A DNA stretch of 64,000 bases from Euphorbia lathyris (GCF_963576675.1 NC_088915.1:191001-255000), one strand, 5' to 3'. Numbered from the stretch's first letter, positions 48,357-57,660 are shown. Translations and numbers: made by a program. Notes: generated by a model not told the origin, from the letters alone.

Positions 48357-48370
48357 AATTTCTTGTAGTG
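48357..48370 (-). repeat. right terminal inverted repeat of CACTA-1
   Basis: AATTTCTTGTAGTG, the exact complement of the left terminus, followed by ATA and the resumed copia frame. Confidence 0.95.
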
Positions 48371-48373
48371 ATA

Positions 48374-48560
48374 GATACAGATCTTGATAGTGGGGCAGAA
48401 AACATTTTGAGACAAGAAAATAGTGAAGGAGAAGAGCAAAATGAAGAAGGGGCATATAAAACAATGAATAGGAGAGATAGGAGGATGCAAACTTGGATGG
48501 GAGAGTTTGTAAGTGGGGAGGATCTAAGTGAAGAAGACGAGACAGCCTATATGGTAGCAT
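48374..48560 (+). pseudogene. copia integrase-RT linker, continuation after CACTA-1
   Basis: The frame starts DTDLDSGAENILRQEN, an acidic linker, and runs through RRDRRMQTWMGEFVSGEDLSEED, the copia 'R-R-x-P-x-W-M-x-D-Y' segment before RT. It ends where a second CACTA terminus starts (48561). The phase matches the frame before CACTA-1 when the ATA duplication is counted once. Confidence 0.85.
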
Positions 48561-49075
48561 CACTACAAGAAAATCGCTTTTTGGTAACAAGCTTTGGCAA
48601 CAATGGAAGAAGTTGTTGCTATAAACGAACGTTAGCAACCAACTTTTTTGAGTCGTTACAAAAGGTTGTTACTGTAAATTTATTTCGACGGGTGGGATTT
48701 GATGAGAAAAGATAATAACTTTGGCAACAATGTCTTTGTTGTTATAAATGAAAATATTTTTACCAACAACTCCATGTTGTTACTTTAAATGAAAGCATTT
48801 ACTACAACAACGCATTGTTGTTGCTGTAACGAAAACATTTATAGCTACGACAAAATATTGTTGCTGTAAATGAAAGTATTTACAGTAACGAATCCGTGTT
48901 GTTGCTGTAAATGAATGTATTTACAGTAACGAATATGTGTTGTTGCTGTAACAAATCAATTTACAGTAACAACTCTATGTTGTTGCTGTAAATGAAAGAA
49001 ATTTTTAACAACGACCCTATGCTGTTGCATAAGAATTAAATATTTTTACAACAAAAGAGATGGTTGTGAAAGAAA
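48561..49075 (+). mobile_element. left end of a second CACTA element (CACTA-2) with subterminal repeats
   Basis: Starts CACTACAAGAAAATCGC directly after copia sequence. Subterminal repeats of TTGTTGCTGTAA and the complement TTACAGTAACAAC follow in both orientations, more than ten copies to about 49030. This repeat core differs from that of CACTA-1, so it is a different family. No matching CTTGTAGTG end was found in the rest of the window, so the element either runs beyond 64000 with everything to the right nested in it, or it is truncated. Confidence 0.85.
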
Positions 49076-50000
49076 TTTTTAAACTAATTAAAAAATAAAA
49101 TAAATACATATAATATAAAATAAATATTTAAAATTATATACTATATTTAGTAAATTATATAATTTAAATTGAACTGCAAAATATTACAAAAAATGACATT
49201 TTTTATTTTTTTTATATTAATAAATTTTAACTTTAAATATAGATTGAATAAATTTTAGAAGTTAGTAATTCAATAAATAATGTTGTAAATAAGAGAATCC
49301 ATTCCGTAATGAGGAAGGTCACATTATTAGTAATATTAATTAATTATCTATTTAAAAATTATATTTAGAAACCCTAATCATATTCTCTTCGAATGAAACA
49401 CATTAGCTGCTCATTTTCTTCTTTGTGCTTTCTCTGCTTCTTTCTTTGAAACCACAGCCACCCACCCTTTTCTCTTCCTTTATCTCACAACCTTACCTTA
49501 TTACTCAGAATTCTCCATGGTTACTCCAGATGCACGAACTCCGGCGGAAAACAGGCTCCTTTCTACCAACGTCAGCAGCTCTCCATAACCTTCCACATAT
49601 TCGTTCTCACTCATCGTGGTTAGTCTTTCATCTCTTGGTTCTTTCTTTCTTTTCCTTCCAAATTTCATAGGGTTTCTTCGGAATCAACATCGATCTTGGT
49701 TTCCATCCATTGTTTTTTCGATTTCGACTGCAGTAAACACACGGCACGGGAAGCATAACCGTTTGAGTCCTTATTGAGCGGAAGAGTGGAGGTGAAATGG
49801 GGTCTAGTTCGAATCTGATACAGCTCCGAGGTATGGTATTTTCGATTAGCTTTAGTATATTTCGGTACATAACTGGTTTAGTTGATGCTTTTACTGTGAT
49901 TAATTGCAGTCTATCCATCAGTTTTATGCCCTGCCTATCAATACTAAAATGAATCATCTGCAGCTTATCAATTTCTAATAATCTCATTGATGCTTTCCAG
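49076..50000 (+). other. CACTA-2 interior with gene-like leader, function unknown
   Basis: From 49076 to 49380 the sequence is AT-rich. From about 49400 it becomes a pyrimidine-rich, exon-like stretch with short frames, for instance 49425-49670 (81 codons, no domain). A possible donor follows ATACAGCTCCGAG at about 49831. It may be upstream exons of the RecQ fragment that follows, but I cannot match it to RecQ. Confidence 0.35.
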
Positions 50001-50115
50001 CGACTAGGGACATGACTTTCGTTCTGGTTATAGGGCATTGGAATGTCTCAACAAGCATTTTCCTAATGTCCCACTGATGGCTTTGACTGCTAAGGTTACT
50101 CACTCTGTTCATGAG
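50001..50115 (+). pseudogene. RecQ DNA helicase exon fragment
   Basis: The exon is bounded by an acceptor (TGCTTTCCAG) and a donor (CATGAG followed by GTGATT). It encodes D-stop-GHDFRSGYRALECLNKHF and PNVPLMALTAKVTHSVHE. RecQ helicases have the motif (S/D)WGHDFRxxYxxL ... FPxVPxxALTATATxxVxxD, just after the Walker B DEAH box. Here the Trp is TAG (50005-50007) and TATAT has become AKVT, so it is decayed. Flanking splice signals show genomic, not cDNA, origin. It lies in CACTA-2 or a neighbour and is probably transduplicated host sequence. The remainder of the helicase is not in the window. Confidence 0.72.
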
Positions 50116-50332
50116 GTGATTATTCTACAATATTTTGTGCCTTTATTAGTAAAAATGCTGTCCTTATATTCAAATCTGTAAATTAAAGTAGTGGAGAACA
50201 TGGTTAGTGATTTTAGGAAATCACAACTATAATTAGAACCTCATTCTTCATCTTTATGGCCGTTTTCAAACATTCAAGTTTAAAATCATTAATCTCAAGC
50301 CATCAATTTCATATTCATAATAGAAGATAATC
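50116..50332. other. intron-like AT-rich DNA after the RecQ exon
   Basis: No gene or repeat recognised; ends at the short copia LTR. Confidence 0.35.
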
Positions 50333-50541
50333 TGTTAATTATTTCTTAAGCCTAACACGGCATATATACAAATATACAAGAGTAATTTTAGGAGCTAATC
50401 TAGGAAACAAGAGTAATTTTAGGAGCTAATCTAGGAGTAATTTGAGGAGCTAATCTAGGAAACAAATCAACCTACTAATCACAAATAACTCTACAACAAT
50501 ATTTCCTAAAATAGAATAATAACCATTCGGTTATTCTAACA
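50333..50541 (-). repeat. short copia LTR remnant (209 bp) with polypurine tract
   Basis: Plus strand TGTTAATTATTT ... GGTTATTCTAACA has mirrored TGTTA/TAACA ends. It is followed by CTCCCCCTCAGTC, which on the minus strand is a polypurine tract directly before an LTR start, so this is the 3' LTR of a minus-strand copia. Internal tandem phrases 'agtaattttaggagctaatctagga' (about 31-bp period) occur three times. The internal region is cut after 34 bp by a gypsy LTR at 50576. Confidence 0.7.
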
Positions 50542-50575
50542 CTCCCCCTCAGTCGAAGCAGGAGAAGGACGAATG

Positions 50576-51268
50576 TGATAACAACTCAAATTATTCTTGA
50601 ATAAGGAATAAAGGAAAATTAATAGAAATAATGGCAAACCATTATTCCTTCTAAAAGAGATATTTATGCATAATTAATGTGGAATTAATGATAATTAATG
50701 CAGGGGCAAATATGCAAATAATGAGGAAAAGGAAGGAGTCTCTAGCATTATGCCACGCCACGTGGACCATGGCGAGATACGCCATAACGAGATACGCCCG
50801 ATGAGAGCGAGTAATGGAGACCCGCCATTGTTCTCAAGGAGAGCATACATACGCCTTGACGGATCCAAGAATACCAAAAGGCGCATTTATTACCATCCAT
50901 GAATGGGAATAAATACAATTAAATGACAATTAATAGCCATTAAAGGGGAATAAAGACTTGACTGTTCGAATACCTCAACTCTGAGGGTTTTAATGATAAA
51001 TGTTGGGATTAATGGAGAATTGATAGCAATCAAAGATGAGTAATGGCACAACTCTTCACCTGCTTCCCCATTAATGCTGAAGGTTACAAAAACCTATATA
51101 AATACCCCAGCTTCCTAGGATCAAAGGTACACTTACTGATTCTCTACTTTTGTGCTTACAGTTTATTCTCAGAAATATTACTGACTTTGGCATCAGAGTG
51201 TCCCCGGCCGATCCCAACGACGCCTCACAGAGAAGTGCTCAGATCAAGGATTTTTCCACAAGTTATCA
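50576..51268 (+). repeat. 5' LTR of a Tat-like gypsy element, 693 bp
   Basis: It begins TGATAACAAC and ends AGTTATCA, so TGATAAC and GTTATCA are exact inverted termini. A TATA box TATATAAATA lies at 51095-51104. Two bases after the end comes a PBS. A related LTR lies at 4748-5261. No 3' partner was found in the window. Confidence 0.8.
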
Positions 51269-51270
51269 AT

Positions 51271-51290
51271 TGGTGCGGTGAAGGTGGATC
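51271..51290 (+). other. primer-binding site resembling tRNA-Phe 3' end
   Basis: TGGTGCGGTGAAGGTGGATC matches, at about 17 of 20 bases, the complement of the 3' end of plant tRNA-Phe(GAA) as I recall it; the first 11 bases including the CCA complement match exactly. It lies 2 bp after the LTR end. Confidence 0.65.
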
Positions 51291-53189
51291 TCTAACAAAC
51301 AGAAGATCACAAAATCTTGATTGTATAGAGTTTCACAAAGAACAAAACAATGGAGTCAACAGAATAGAAATCACAATCTCAAACTTTGGCTCAATCAGTA
51401 CAACAAATCTATCCAAAGATACAATTCTCCATATATTGGTGAGAAATAGTTTTCTACATTAAATCTGGAATTTTATGATGAAAAAGATAAGTTTCCTCCC
51501 CTTTCTTATTCCATTTTTAATTAAAGAAAATTGAGATCCCTCACTCTTATAAAGTGCTATGAATATCATTACATGTTATTATGATAAATCTAATAAACTG
51601 TGAAAGATGAAATCATAGACACAAATCTTTCATTAAATCTTGCATGCTTACTATGCCCTCATATTTTTATGCATGACAAGTGTAATATGATATTATCATT
51701 GAATTAGTACAAACGCATGTATAAGACCCGTAATCTTGGGATTTACAAAAAAAAATCATCCATTCAATGTGATTTTGTCATTTGATATTAAAATATCATA
51801 AAAGGGCTCATGTAATTACAAATGATTTAGATCTGGTCGGTCTTTTGGATGAACATGCATATAACTATTAGAAGAAATTACAAAAAAATCATATTTGGTT
51901 TTTTCTTGTACAATTCACCATCTATGTATGGCTTTTCTCCTATATAGTACTTTTAATATCAGAAATTCATATTTTTGAATATTGTTTTGTCAAATAGTTA
52001 TTTCATTCCCTTTTTTACAAGGATGTGTCTATTCATATAAAAACTGTTTATTTGACATTGTTAGAATTTCTGTTACCAACACAAGAGACTTGAAAATATT
52101 GAGTCTATTTGTAATTATCCTGTAATTGTCCCTAACTATTAAGGCCATTATGGGATGATGAATTACCAAATTGGATAAACAAAACTTTCATGTCATGAGC
52201 TAACTACAAAATAGTGCAAGTGTCGGTTTCGGATCGGAACATTAATTTATGCGAAATTCTTAAGATATACATGAGAATTCTTTAAAAATTGGAGGATTTT
52301 ATGTGAAGGTAGGTGAGAGTGGATTTTGAGTAATTTTCCTTACACTCCAAATTGGAGGAGAATCATGGTACATGTATTTTTCTTCCAAAATTACTCTTTC
52401 TCTTTTATTTTATTCGTACAAATGAAATGATATAAGAGTAATTTTATATATAACTATATTATTAAATCATCACTTACCTTTCTTTAATTACACCTCATTC
52501 AAATGAGGCTTTAATGATCTCTGAATGCCATTAATGTATGGATGCACAATATTAATTGCAAGTAAATAGCAACTATGTAAGATATCTTACCCAATATAGA
52601 ATGTCATAACTTTTATGACGTTTAAAATAAATATGCTATCTTGGATATGAATGCGCATTGAAATACAAAAGGACATTATTCTTAAAGCATTCTCATTATG
52701 GTTATTTATTAAGAATTCATTATGATATTCATGTGCAGTAGCAATCTTCATGGTTATGACCGTTATACGTGATATTATTATTAAAACAAGCACGATTAAA
52801 ATTCTATTATGAATTTGTTTGACATATAATATTTACTCGATTTTATCCTTTGACTAAGTTCATTCTAGAGTCAGGGACCAACGTGAAAGAATTATTAAGT
52901 TGATTCCAAGATGAACTAAAAATTCCATAAAGAGACATTGCATTATACATGATATTTGCCAACAAGGTCAATGCAAACAGTCTTTTGCTATGAAGTATGT
53001 TCCGTGGATCAAGCCACTGATCCCCAAGGTAAGTGAATATAGTTTTTATGCCTTACCACAATCTTTTAATAATGGACAGAGTATGCCCCACTTCTGGAGT
53101 TCTTTCAGTGCTAACCCATAAGTACAAGGGAGTTACTAATACTACAACCAGTGCAAACACTGATATGAAAAATAAAGCTCAATCCAAAG
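51291..53189 (+). other. degenerate interior of Tat-like gypsy, no frame recognised
   Basis: The first 170 bp (51291-51462) correspond in position to the gag start; an ATG at 51349 is followed quickly by stops. The rest is AT-rich and carries no recognisable gag or protease motif; it may include other insertions. Confidence 0.4.
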
Positions 53190-53830
53190 AAGTGTATATG
53201 CAGAGTGACTTCAGAAAAATTCCTTGACTATGTCATTGGCCAAAAAGGAGTTAGAGCAAATCCAGATAAAATAAAAGCCTTGCGAGGAAAAAGGTGAAAA
53301 GAGCACCTAAATAAAAGCCATGCGAGGAAAAAGGTGAAAAGAGCGCCTAAATGAAAACCCCACAATGGGTGAGAAAGATCCAGAGGTTGAACGGGCGGAT
53401 CATCATACTAGAAAGATTGTCAATAAGCATATCAAGGTATAAAACAATTCCTAGTAGAACCACCCTTGATGAGCAGACCAATCTGAAGGGGAGACCTGCA
53501 TTTGTATCAATCTGTCATGGATAAAGCTATATGCACCGTGGTTATTCAAGAAGAAGAAGGTCAGCAGTTCTCCATCTATTATGTTAGCGAAATGTTGAAG
53601 GATGCGGAGACAAGATATTCGAAGCTAGATAAAATGGCTCCCACGGTTGTGACAACATCCATCCGCGTTAAACCATAGCTCCAAGTATAACCTCAACATG
53701 ATCGATATCAAGATCAAGAGCCGGATTTACCATCACGATTCAACATTGAACACACAGATGATGAGATTGAAAGACGAGGGCATACCGCTCTAGATAGACA
53801 AGAGAACAATGCAAAAAGATATGCCATCCA
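53190..53830 (+). pseudogene. gypsy RT C-terminus and RNase H remnant (Tat-like)
   Basis: Fragments in changing frames give EKFLDYVIGQKGVRANPDKIKA (RT 'FLGxxVxxxGIxxNPxKIxA'), then VQRLNGRI ... ISI-like sequence (the RT-RNase H hinge 'VQxLxGRIAALxRFI'). Next is LYQSVMDKAICTVVIQEE with FSIYYVSEMLKDAETRYSKLDKMA, the RNase H start. The hallmark 'YYVSKxLxxAExRYxxxEK' supports a gypsy element of the Tat group. Many frameshifts; no YxDD box is present. Confidence 0.8.
53271..53350 (+). repeat. 40-bp tandem duplication in the gypsy RT
   Basis: Units 53271-53310 and 53311-53350 differ at only two positions (T/A and A/G). They duplicate the end of the RT thumb coding segment and add to its disruption. 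Confidence 0.9.
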
Positions 53831-53949
53831 GTTAATAGGAATTCGCCATTCACAACACAGATCTTGAGGTACGAGGCGGACAGAATGTTTAAAGCTTCCA
53901 ACTTGCCATAATATAAAGGAGAAGAGTCAATATAAACGGGACATTACAT

Positions 53950-54044
53950 ATCCCGAACCCAAAGGAGGGGAGCATGTAACCGTTGGAAGAAACGCCAAAG
54001 CGTACTACAGGTTGGCCACCACACTGAAGCTTGTTGGGAGCTGG
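53950..54044 (+). pseudogene. Tat-like gypsy gag C-terminus, cut by the Athila-like insertion
   Basis: The last 30 bases give GHHTEACWEL, the Tat-type gag motif 'YCxFHxxxGHxTEECxxL'. The reading continues across the insertion at 63257 with a segment like LDSFVQNNK. The piece lies downstream of an RT/RNase H remnant, the wrong order for one element, so it probably belongs to a second copy. Confidence 0.65.
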
Positions 54045-54464
54045 TGATAGGGGTCAAAAACCCCTATCTTTGGGTACAGTTTTAGGACGGGTTTTAGCAT
54101 TATTTAGTTAATAAGCGAGCATTTCTCGCATTTAAATGCTTTTGTGTGAGTTAGTTAGGAATTGGACACGTTTTATTTATTTTTCGTTGTTTAGGCTCGT
54201 TTTGTGACCAATTTAGGCAATTACGGCCAAAATAGCATGCGTAGTATAATTCCGTTATCTTTTGAAGCTAATTGGTCCGCCAAAAGTCGCACCAAACGAA
54301 ACGTTTGCTCAAAATAAGCGATTGGCGGGTCAATTTAGCCCTTGGACTAATGTTGTTTGGAGTTTATGTGCGTGTGCAGGTTAAAACATGATCAATTTCA
54401 GGCAAAAATCGTGTCTCGGGGACCCACGGCAGTCGCTCCGCGAATTGAGCATCGGCGCGCAGCC

Positions 54465-54672
54465 CGGGCGCTGCTCGGCGAGCAGCCCAGGCACCGCCCA
54501 GGCACTGCCCAGGCACTGTGCCTGCTCGCCGAGTAGGCCACCAGAGGCCTGCTCGGGCGAGCAGGATGCCTGCTCGCCGAGCAGGCCGCCAGGCGCCTGC
54601 TCGCCGAGCAGGGCGCTGCTCGTCGCGAGTAGCCCTGCTCGCCGAGCAGCTCGCCCTGCTCGGCGAGCAGAC
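54465..54672. repeat. GC-rich palindromic repeat array in the 5' LTR
   Basis: About nine copies of CTGCTCGCCGAGCAG or close variants, each a self-complementary 7+1+7 hairpin. They are preceded by three 11-bp units CCCAGGCAC(C/T)G. The stretch is over 65% GC inside an AT-rich element. Open frames across it are side effects of the composition. Confidence 0.9.
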
Positions 54673-54787
54673 CTGCGGGAATTGGTCAAAAAGACCAATT
54701 CTGCCCCCACGAAGCCACGATGGACCCCACAACTTCCTACACCAATAAGGACACGAAAATAGGTCAAAAAGAGGGCCGAGCCACGCC

Positions 54788-54795
54788 TATAAATA
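54788..54795 (+). promoter_or_regulatory. TATA box of the Athila-like 5' LTR
   Basis: TATAAATA in the context CCTATAAATAGAG; it is repeated exactly in the 3' LTR at 62290-62297. It likely marks the U3/R border about 30 bp downstream. Confidence 0.7.
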
Positions 54796-55760
54796 GAGTT
54801 TTTCCAATGTAAATTAGATATCTTTTATCTTTGTAATTTTCTTAGTTTTCCTCTTGAGAAATCCTCTCCACCTCCTCCATATCCTTCAAACCTCCATTGA
54901 AGACACCTCCGAAGCTCCGTTCACCGAGGATTGCTCAAGCTCCATCCTTAAGTCCTAGAAAGACACCTGCATTGGTAGACAGGTTCCCTGAAAGGGATTT
55001 TTCTTCTTTTACATTCTGTCTAGCCTCTGATACATGTTATGAATTCTAGGCTTATTGTAACTTCGTGACAATATTCTCCATCTTTGATATATATTATAGT
55101 TCTTGTTCATTCAATTGTTTTAATGCTTTAATCTTTGTCTTACGCTTTGTCTGATTGGTTTAACTCATTCGATAATCCCAAAATCAAGTTGGCACATATT
55201 GCGAGCTGAATCTGACCTAGTCAGTGCCTATAGGATTGACGACCCTATAGAAGATTAAGCCCAAATTACTGAGCCTTAGAGCTAGTTTCGGCCTTACAAG
55301 GGAATCACGAACTAGGGACTTTAGGAGGATAGGTCGGGTTAATCACCTCGGACACAAGTGACTTAGGTTTTAATTCAATTGCTTAAACAATCTATTTTCA
55401 TTATCATCGTATCCATTCATGTTCCTTCGGATAATTGCATTGGTAAAAGATCACTTAGGAGTAGTTTAACTTAATTAGGGGTAGAGTAACTTAATTAGGC
55501 ATAGAATAACTTAGTTAGAATCAGATAACTTAGCTAGGAATAGTATAATTCCACCTAGGAGTAGATTAACTTTGAAAAACCAACTCAAAACCCCCTAAGC
55601 CTAGATAACACCTGAAACCAAGTAACTCGATACTTGCAGAAATAAATCCTATGGACGATAACCTGGACTTAACCTGAAATTTATTACTTGATAACGACGG
55701 GGTACACTTATCCCTTAGTGAGTTCTCATCTCTAACTTAGGTGAGGGCGCATCAAGTTTT

Positions 55761-55777
55761 TGGCACCGTTGCCGGGG
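55761..55777 (+). other. primer-binding site (tRNA-Asp) of the Athila-like element
   Basis: TGGCACCGTTGCCGGGG differs by one base from the complement of the tRNA-Asp 3' end (TGGCGCCGTTGCCGGGG), the PBS of Athila elements. It lies 6 bp after the LTR. Confidence 0.9.
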
Positions 55778-55859
55778 ATTTATTTCTTCTGCAATATCGA
55801 ACCAAAGGTCGATTTGTTAGTTTAGGCATTCCTTTGTGAATATCTCTGTGAATATCATC

Positions 55860-56090
55860 TATACTTGTTTATAACCGTTAATACTTGTTCATATTTATAC
55901 CTGTTTATACATATACTTGCTTATACATACACTTGTTTATATACGATTCTTTTTGTAAATATCCTTGTTTATATCGCTTATACTTGTTTATACATAATTC
56001 TTTATAATTATTCTCTATACTTGTTGATATATAATTTCTTTATACTTTTTTATACTTGTTCATATCTGTATACTGTTACGTATCAACTTT
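55860..56090 (+). repeat. TATACTTGTT-like repeats in the leader
   Basis: About twelve loose copies of 'tatacttgttta' over 230 bp before the gag frame. An open frame across them (55865-56098) is low-complexity and not a likely protein. Confidence 0.65.
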
Positions 56091-56129
56091 TGTGCTAGAA
56101 CTTCACTTTTTCTCAGCATTCTCTGATCA

Positions 56130-57092
56130 ATGAATTGGAAAGAAAAAGTCGAGTGGCAAGCTCAAAAGTTTACTATCCCATCAAGACAATACATTCATGC
56201 CCTGGAGAATGAGGCTCCCAATCCCTCAATGGCCGACTTAAATGAGAAAATGGATATCTTGATGGCGAAACTGAGCCTCAACACCAATGAAAGTGTAAGT
56301 TTTATGGGTAATCACCAAAGGTATAATTCTAACCCCAATTCTTACAGCTTTTATGGTAGTGATTGGAGGAGACCTCAACACTCAAATCTGTCCTACGGGA
56401 ACCCTAACATGTTGAGGCCTCCAAATAGGTTTGTTAATGAGCACAGGGAAAACGAATTGGGAATGTTCCCTTATGAACAAGCAAGCCAAGTTCCTCCACA
56501 ACCCTCTAGCTCACGAGATGAGGTGCTGTCCCTTTTGAAAGGAATATCAGCCCGACTTACAATCAACGAGGAGGTTTGCAAGGACTTGAGCAACCAATTG
56601 GCTCAAATAAACCAAGAGATGCAAAAGCAATCCCGAGATGCTCTCCCAGGCATAAAGGAAAACATAGAAATCCCACAGAGGGAATCAGCTCAAGCCATCT
56701 CTTTGAGGAATGACGAAAAGGTAGAACCAAGTCCACTGTCACATGCATCACTCAAAGTAAGTGAAGAACCGGAAGCGGTAAGCAACCCCGGTTCAAAATC
56801 TGAAATTCTAAATCATGTGATAGAAATAAATGATCAAATCGAAGCTTGTGTATATCAACTACCTTTTCCTCAAAAGTTCGAAAAGTTTGGATTTACTCTT
56901 TGTTCAGAAGTTTTCATTCTCTTCGACCTACCAAGAGAATCCAAAAGGGAGCAAACCAAACTTTTTCATAATATGTTTAAATTCGGCCTCCTACTTTCAT
57001 TAAACTTATTTGAGGCTCTTAATCCGTTTTGTAGGTACGGGTTATTTGTTAAGGAGTTCGAGTTCCTAACGCGAGTAGAAGCATACACCTAG
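56130..57092 (+). CDS. Athila-type gag C-terminal region protein, 320 codons
   Basis: The frame starts MNWKEKVEWQAQKFTIPSRQ. Residues about 30-95 (MADLNEKMDILMAKLS, FMGNHQRYNSNPN, WRRPQHSNLSYGNPNM, RPPNRF) follow the Athila gag layout 'VNYVxN ... NPYSNTYNPGWRNHPNFSW'. A coiled-coil-like stretch follows (VLSLLKGISARLTINEEVCKDLSNQLAQINQE). The end (about 235-320) resembles no domain I know. It lacks the zinc knuckle and any enzymatic motif. An uninterrupted frame in a pol-less element suggests recent mobility or selection on a structural role. The ATG at 56130 is the first in frame; upstream is low-complexity leader. Confidence 0.65.
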   Translation: MNWKEKVEWQAQKFTIPSRQYIHALENEAPNPSMADLNEKMDILMAKLSLNTNESVSFMGNHQRYNSNPNSYSFYGSDWRRPQHSNLSYGNPNMLRPPNRFVNEHRENELGMFPYEQASQVPPQPSSSRDEVLSLLKGISARLTINEEVCKDLSNQLAQINQEMQKQSRDALPGIKENIEIPQRESAQAISLRNDEKVEPSPLSHASLKVSEEPEAVSNPGSKSEILNHVIEINDQIEACVYQLPFPQKFEKFGFTLCSEVFILFDLPRESKREQTKLFHNMFKFGLLLSLNLFEALNPFCRYGLFVKEFEFLTRVEAYT

Positions 57093-57400
57093 GCGGGAAT
57101 TCTATGTCGAGCTCACCGACTATAACGTAACGCTTCTTGGGAGGCAACCCAAGTTTTAATAAAACTTTTCAGGTTTATTTTATTTAGATTATACATTGAT
57201 TTTTTTAGTTTAGTCTTTTTAGTTTTCTTTTACGTTTTTTTTAAAAAAATGTTCGTTTAAAAAAAATAATAAATAAATAAATAAATATTTTTTTTAGTTG
57301 TTTAGTTTTCTTTTATTTTATTTTATTTTATTTTTATTTTTATTTTAAAGTTTTCAGGTTTAAAATAAAATTTTAAAAAAAATATATATATATTTTTTGG
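57093..57400 (+). other. post-gag region with conserved Athila-like motif, then A/T-rich tract
   Basis: Shortly after the stop comes CTTGGGAGGCAACCCAAG (about 57136-57153), a motif found after the last frame in Athila-type elements and itself a short inverted repeat. The rest is T- and A-rich homopolymer DNA without a gene. Confidence 0.55.
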
Positions 57401-57660
57401 CCCAGGAGGCCCAGCTCGCCGAGCTGGGCACTCCAGCTCGGGCGAGCTGGGCACTGCCGCCCAGCTCGGCGAGCAGGGCCCTGCTCACCGCGAGCTGGGC
57501 GCTGGCGCCCAGCCCGCCGCTGGGCACTGCGCCCAGCCTGCCGCTGGGCACTGCGCCCAGCCCGCCGCTGGGCGCTGGCGCGCAGCCTGCCGCTGGGCAC
57601 TGCGCCCAGCCCGCCGCTGGGCGCGGGCGCGCAGCCCGCCGTTGGGCACTGCTGCTCGGC
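57401..57660. repeat. GC-rich palindromic 24-bp repeat array in the element interior
   Basis: Begins with GCCCAGCTCGCCGAGCTGGGC-type inverted repeats, then about six to seven units of 24 bp, GCCGCTGGGCACTGCGCCCAGC plus 2 variable bases, each internally self-complementary (GCTGGGC ... GCCCAGC). GC content is over 75%, between AT-rich flanks. It shares the CTCGCCGAG core with the LTR arrays. Long frames across it on both strands are composition artefacts. Confidence 0.9.

Larger units (their letters stand above)
31812..48370 (+). mobile_element. CACTA (En/Spm) transposon CACTA-1, 16,559 bp
   Basis: The ends are CACTACAAGAAATT at 31812 and its exact complement at 48357-48370. Both are flanked by the 3-bp duplication ATA (31809-31811, 48371-48373), the TSD length of this superfamily. 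Inside are a tnp2-type transposase and a tnpA-like gene, both plus strand. Subterminal repeats with the core TAACGAC lie at both ends. The 16.6-kb size is inflated by nested insertions: a 2.28-kb solo LTR, two or three MITEs and a psbTn pseudogene. Lesions in both genes make it non-autonomous now. Confidence 0.95.
29482..48560 (+). mobile_element. decayed Ty1/copia element, interrupted by CACTA-1 and cut by CACTA-2
   Basis: Gag, protease and integrase occupy 29482-31811. After the 16.6-kb CACTA insertion the integrase-RT linker resumes in the same phase at 48374-48560 and is cut again at the CACTA end at 48561. RT and RNase H are not in the window. Orientation is opposite to both left-hand copia elements, and the family looks distinct. 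Confidence 0.88.
54045..55754 (+). repeat. 5' LTR of the Athila-like element, 1710 bp
   Basis: Runs from TGATAGGGGTC to GCGCATCA. It carries a TATA box (54788-54795), a GC-rich palindrome array (54465-54672), and a pyrimidine-rich downstream part. It resembles the 3' LTR at roughly 98% by eye once repeat-number changes are set aside. Confidence 0.93.

Noticed and set aside
53271..53350. Direct repeats considered as the start of a CRISPR array.
   Set aside because: Only two units with no spacers, within a plant retrotransposon pseudogene; a simple tandem duplication.
54364..54767. Long overlapping frames on both strands rich in Arg, Ala, Gly, Pro (also 57373-57822 and 61825-62269).
   Set aside because: They run through GC-rich palindromic repeats; stop codons are rare there for compositional reasons, and the same stretch is open in three or four frames. 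No domain, no codon bias.
55865..56098. 77-codon Tyr/Ile/Leu-rich frame before the Athila-like gag.
   Set aside because: It is translated tatacttgttta repeat; low-complexity leader, not a membrane protein.
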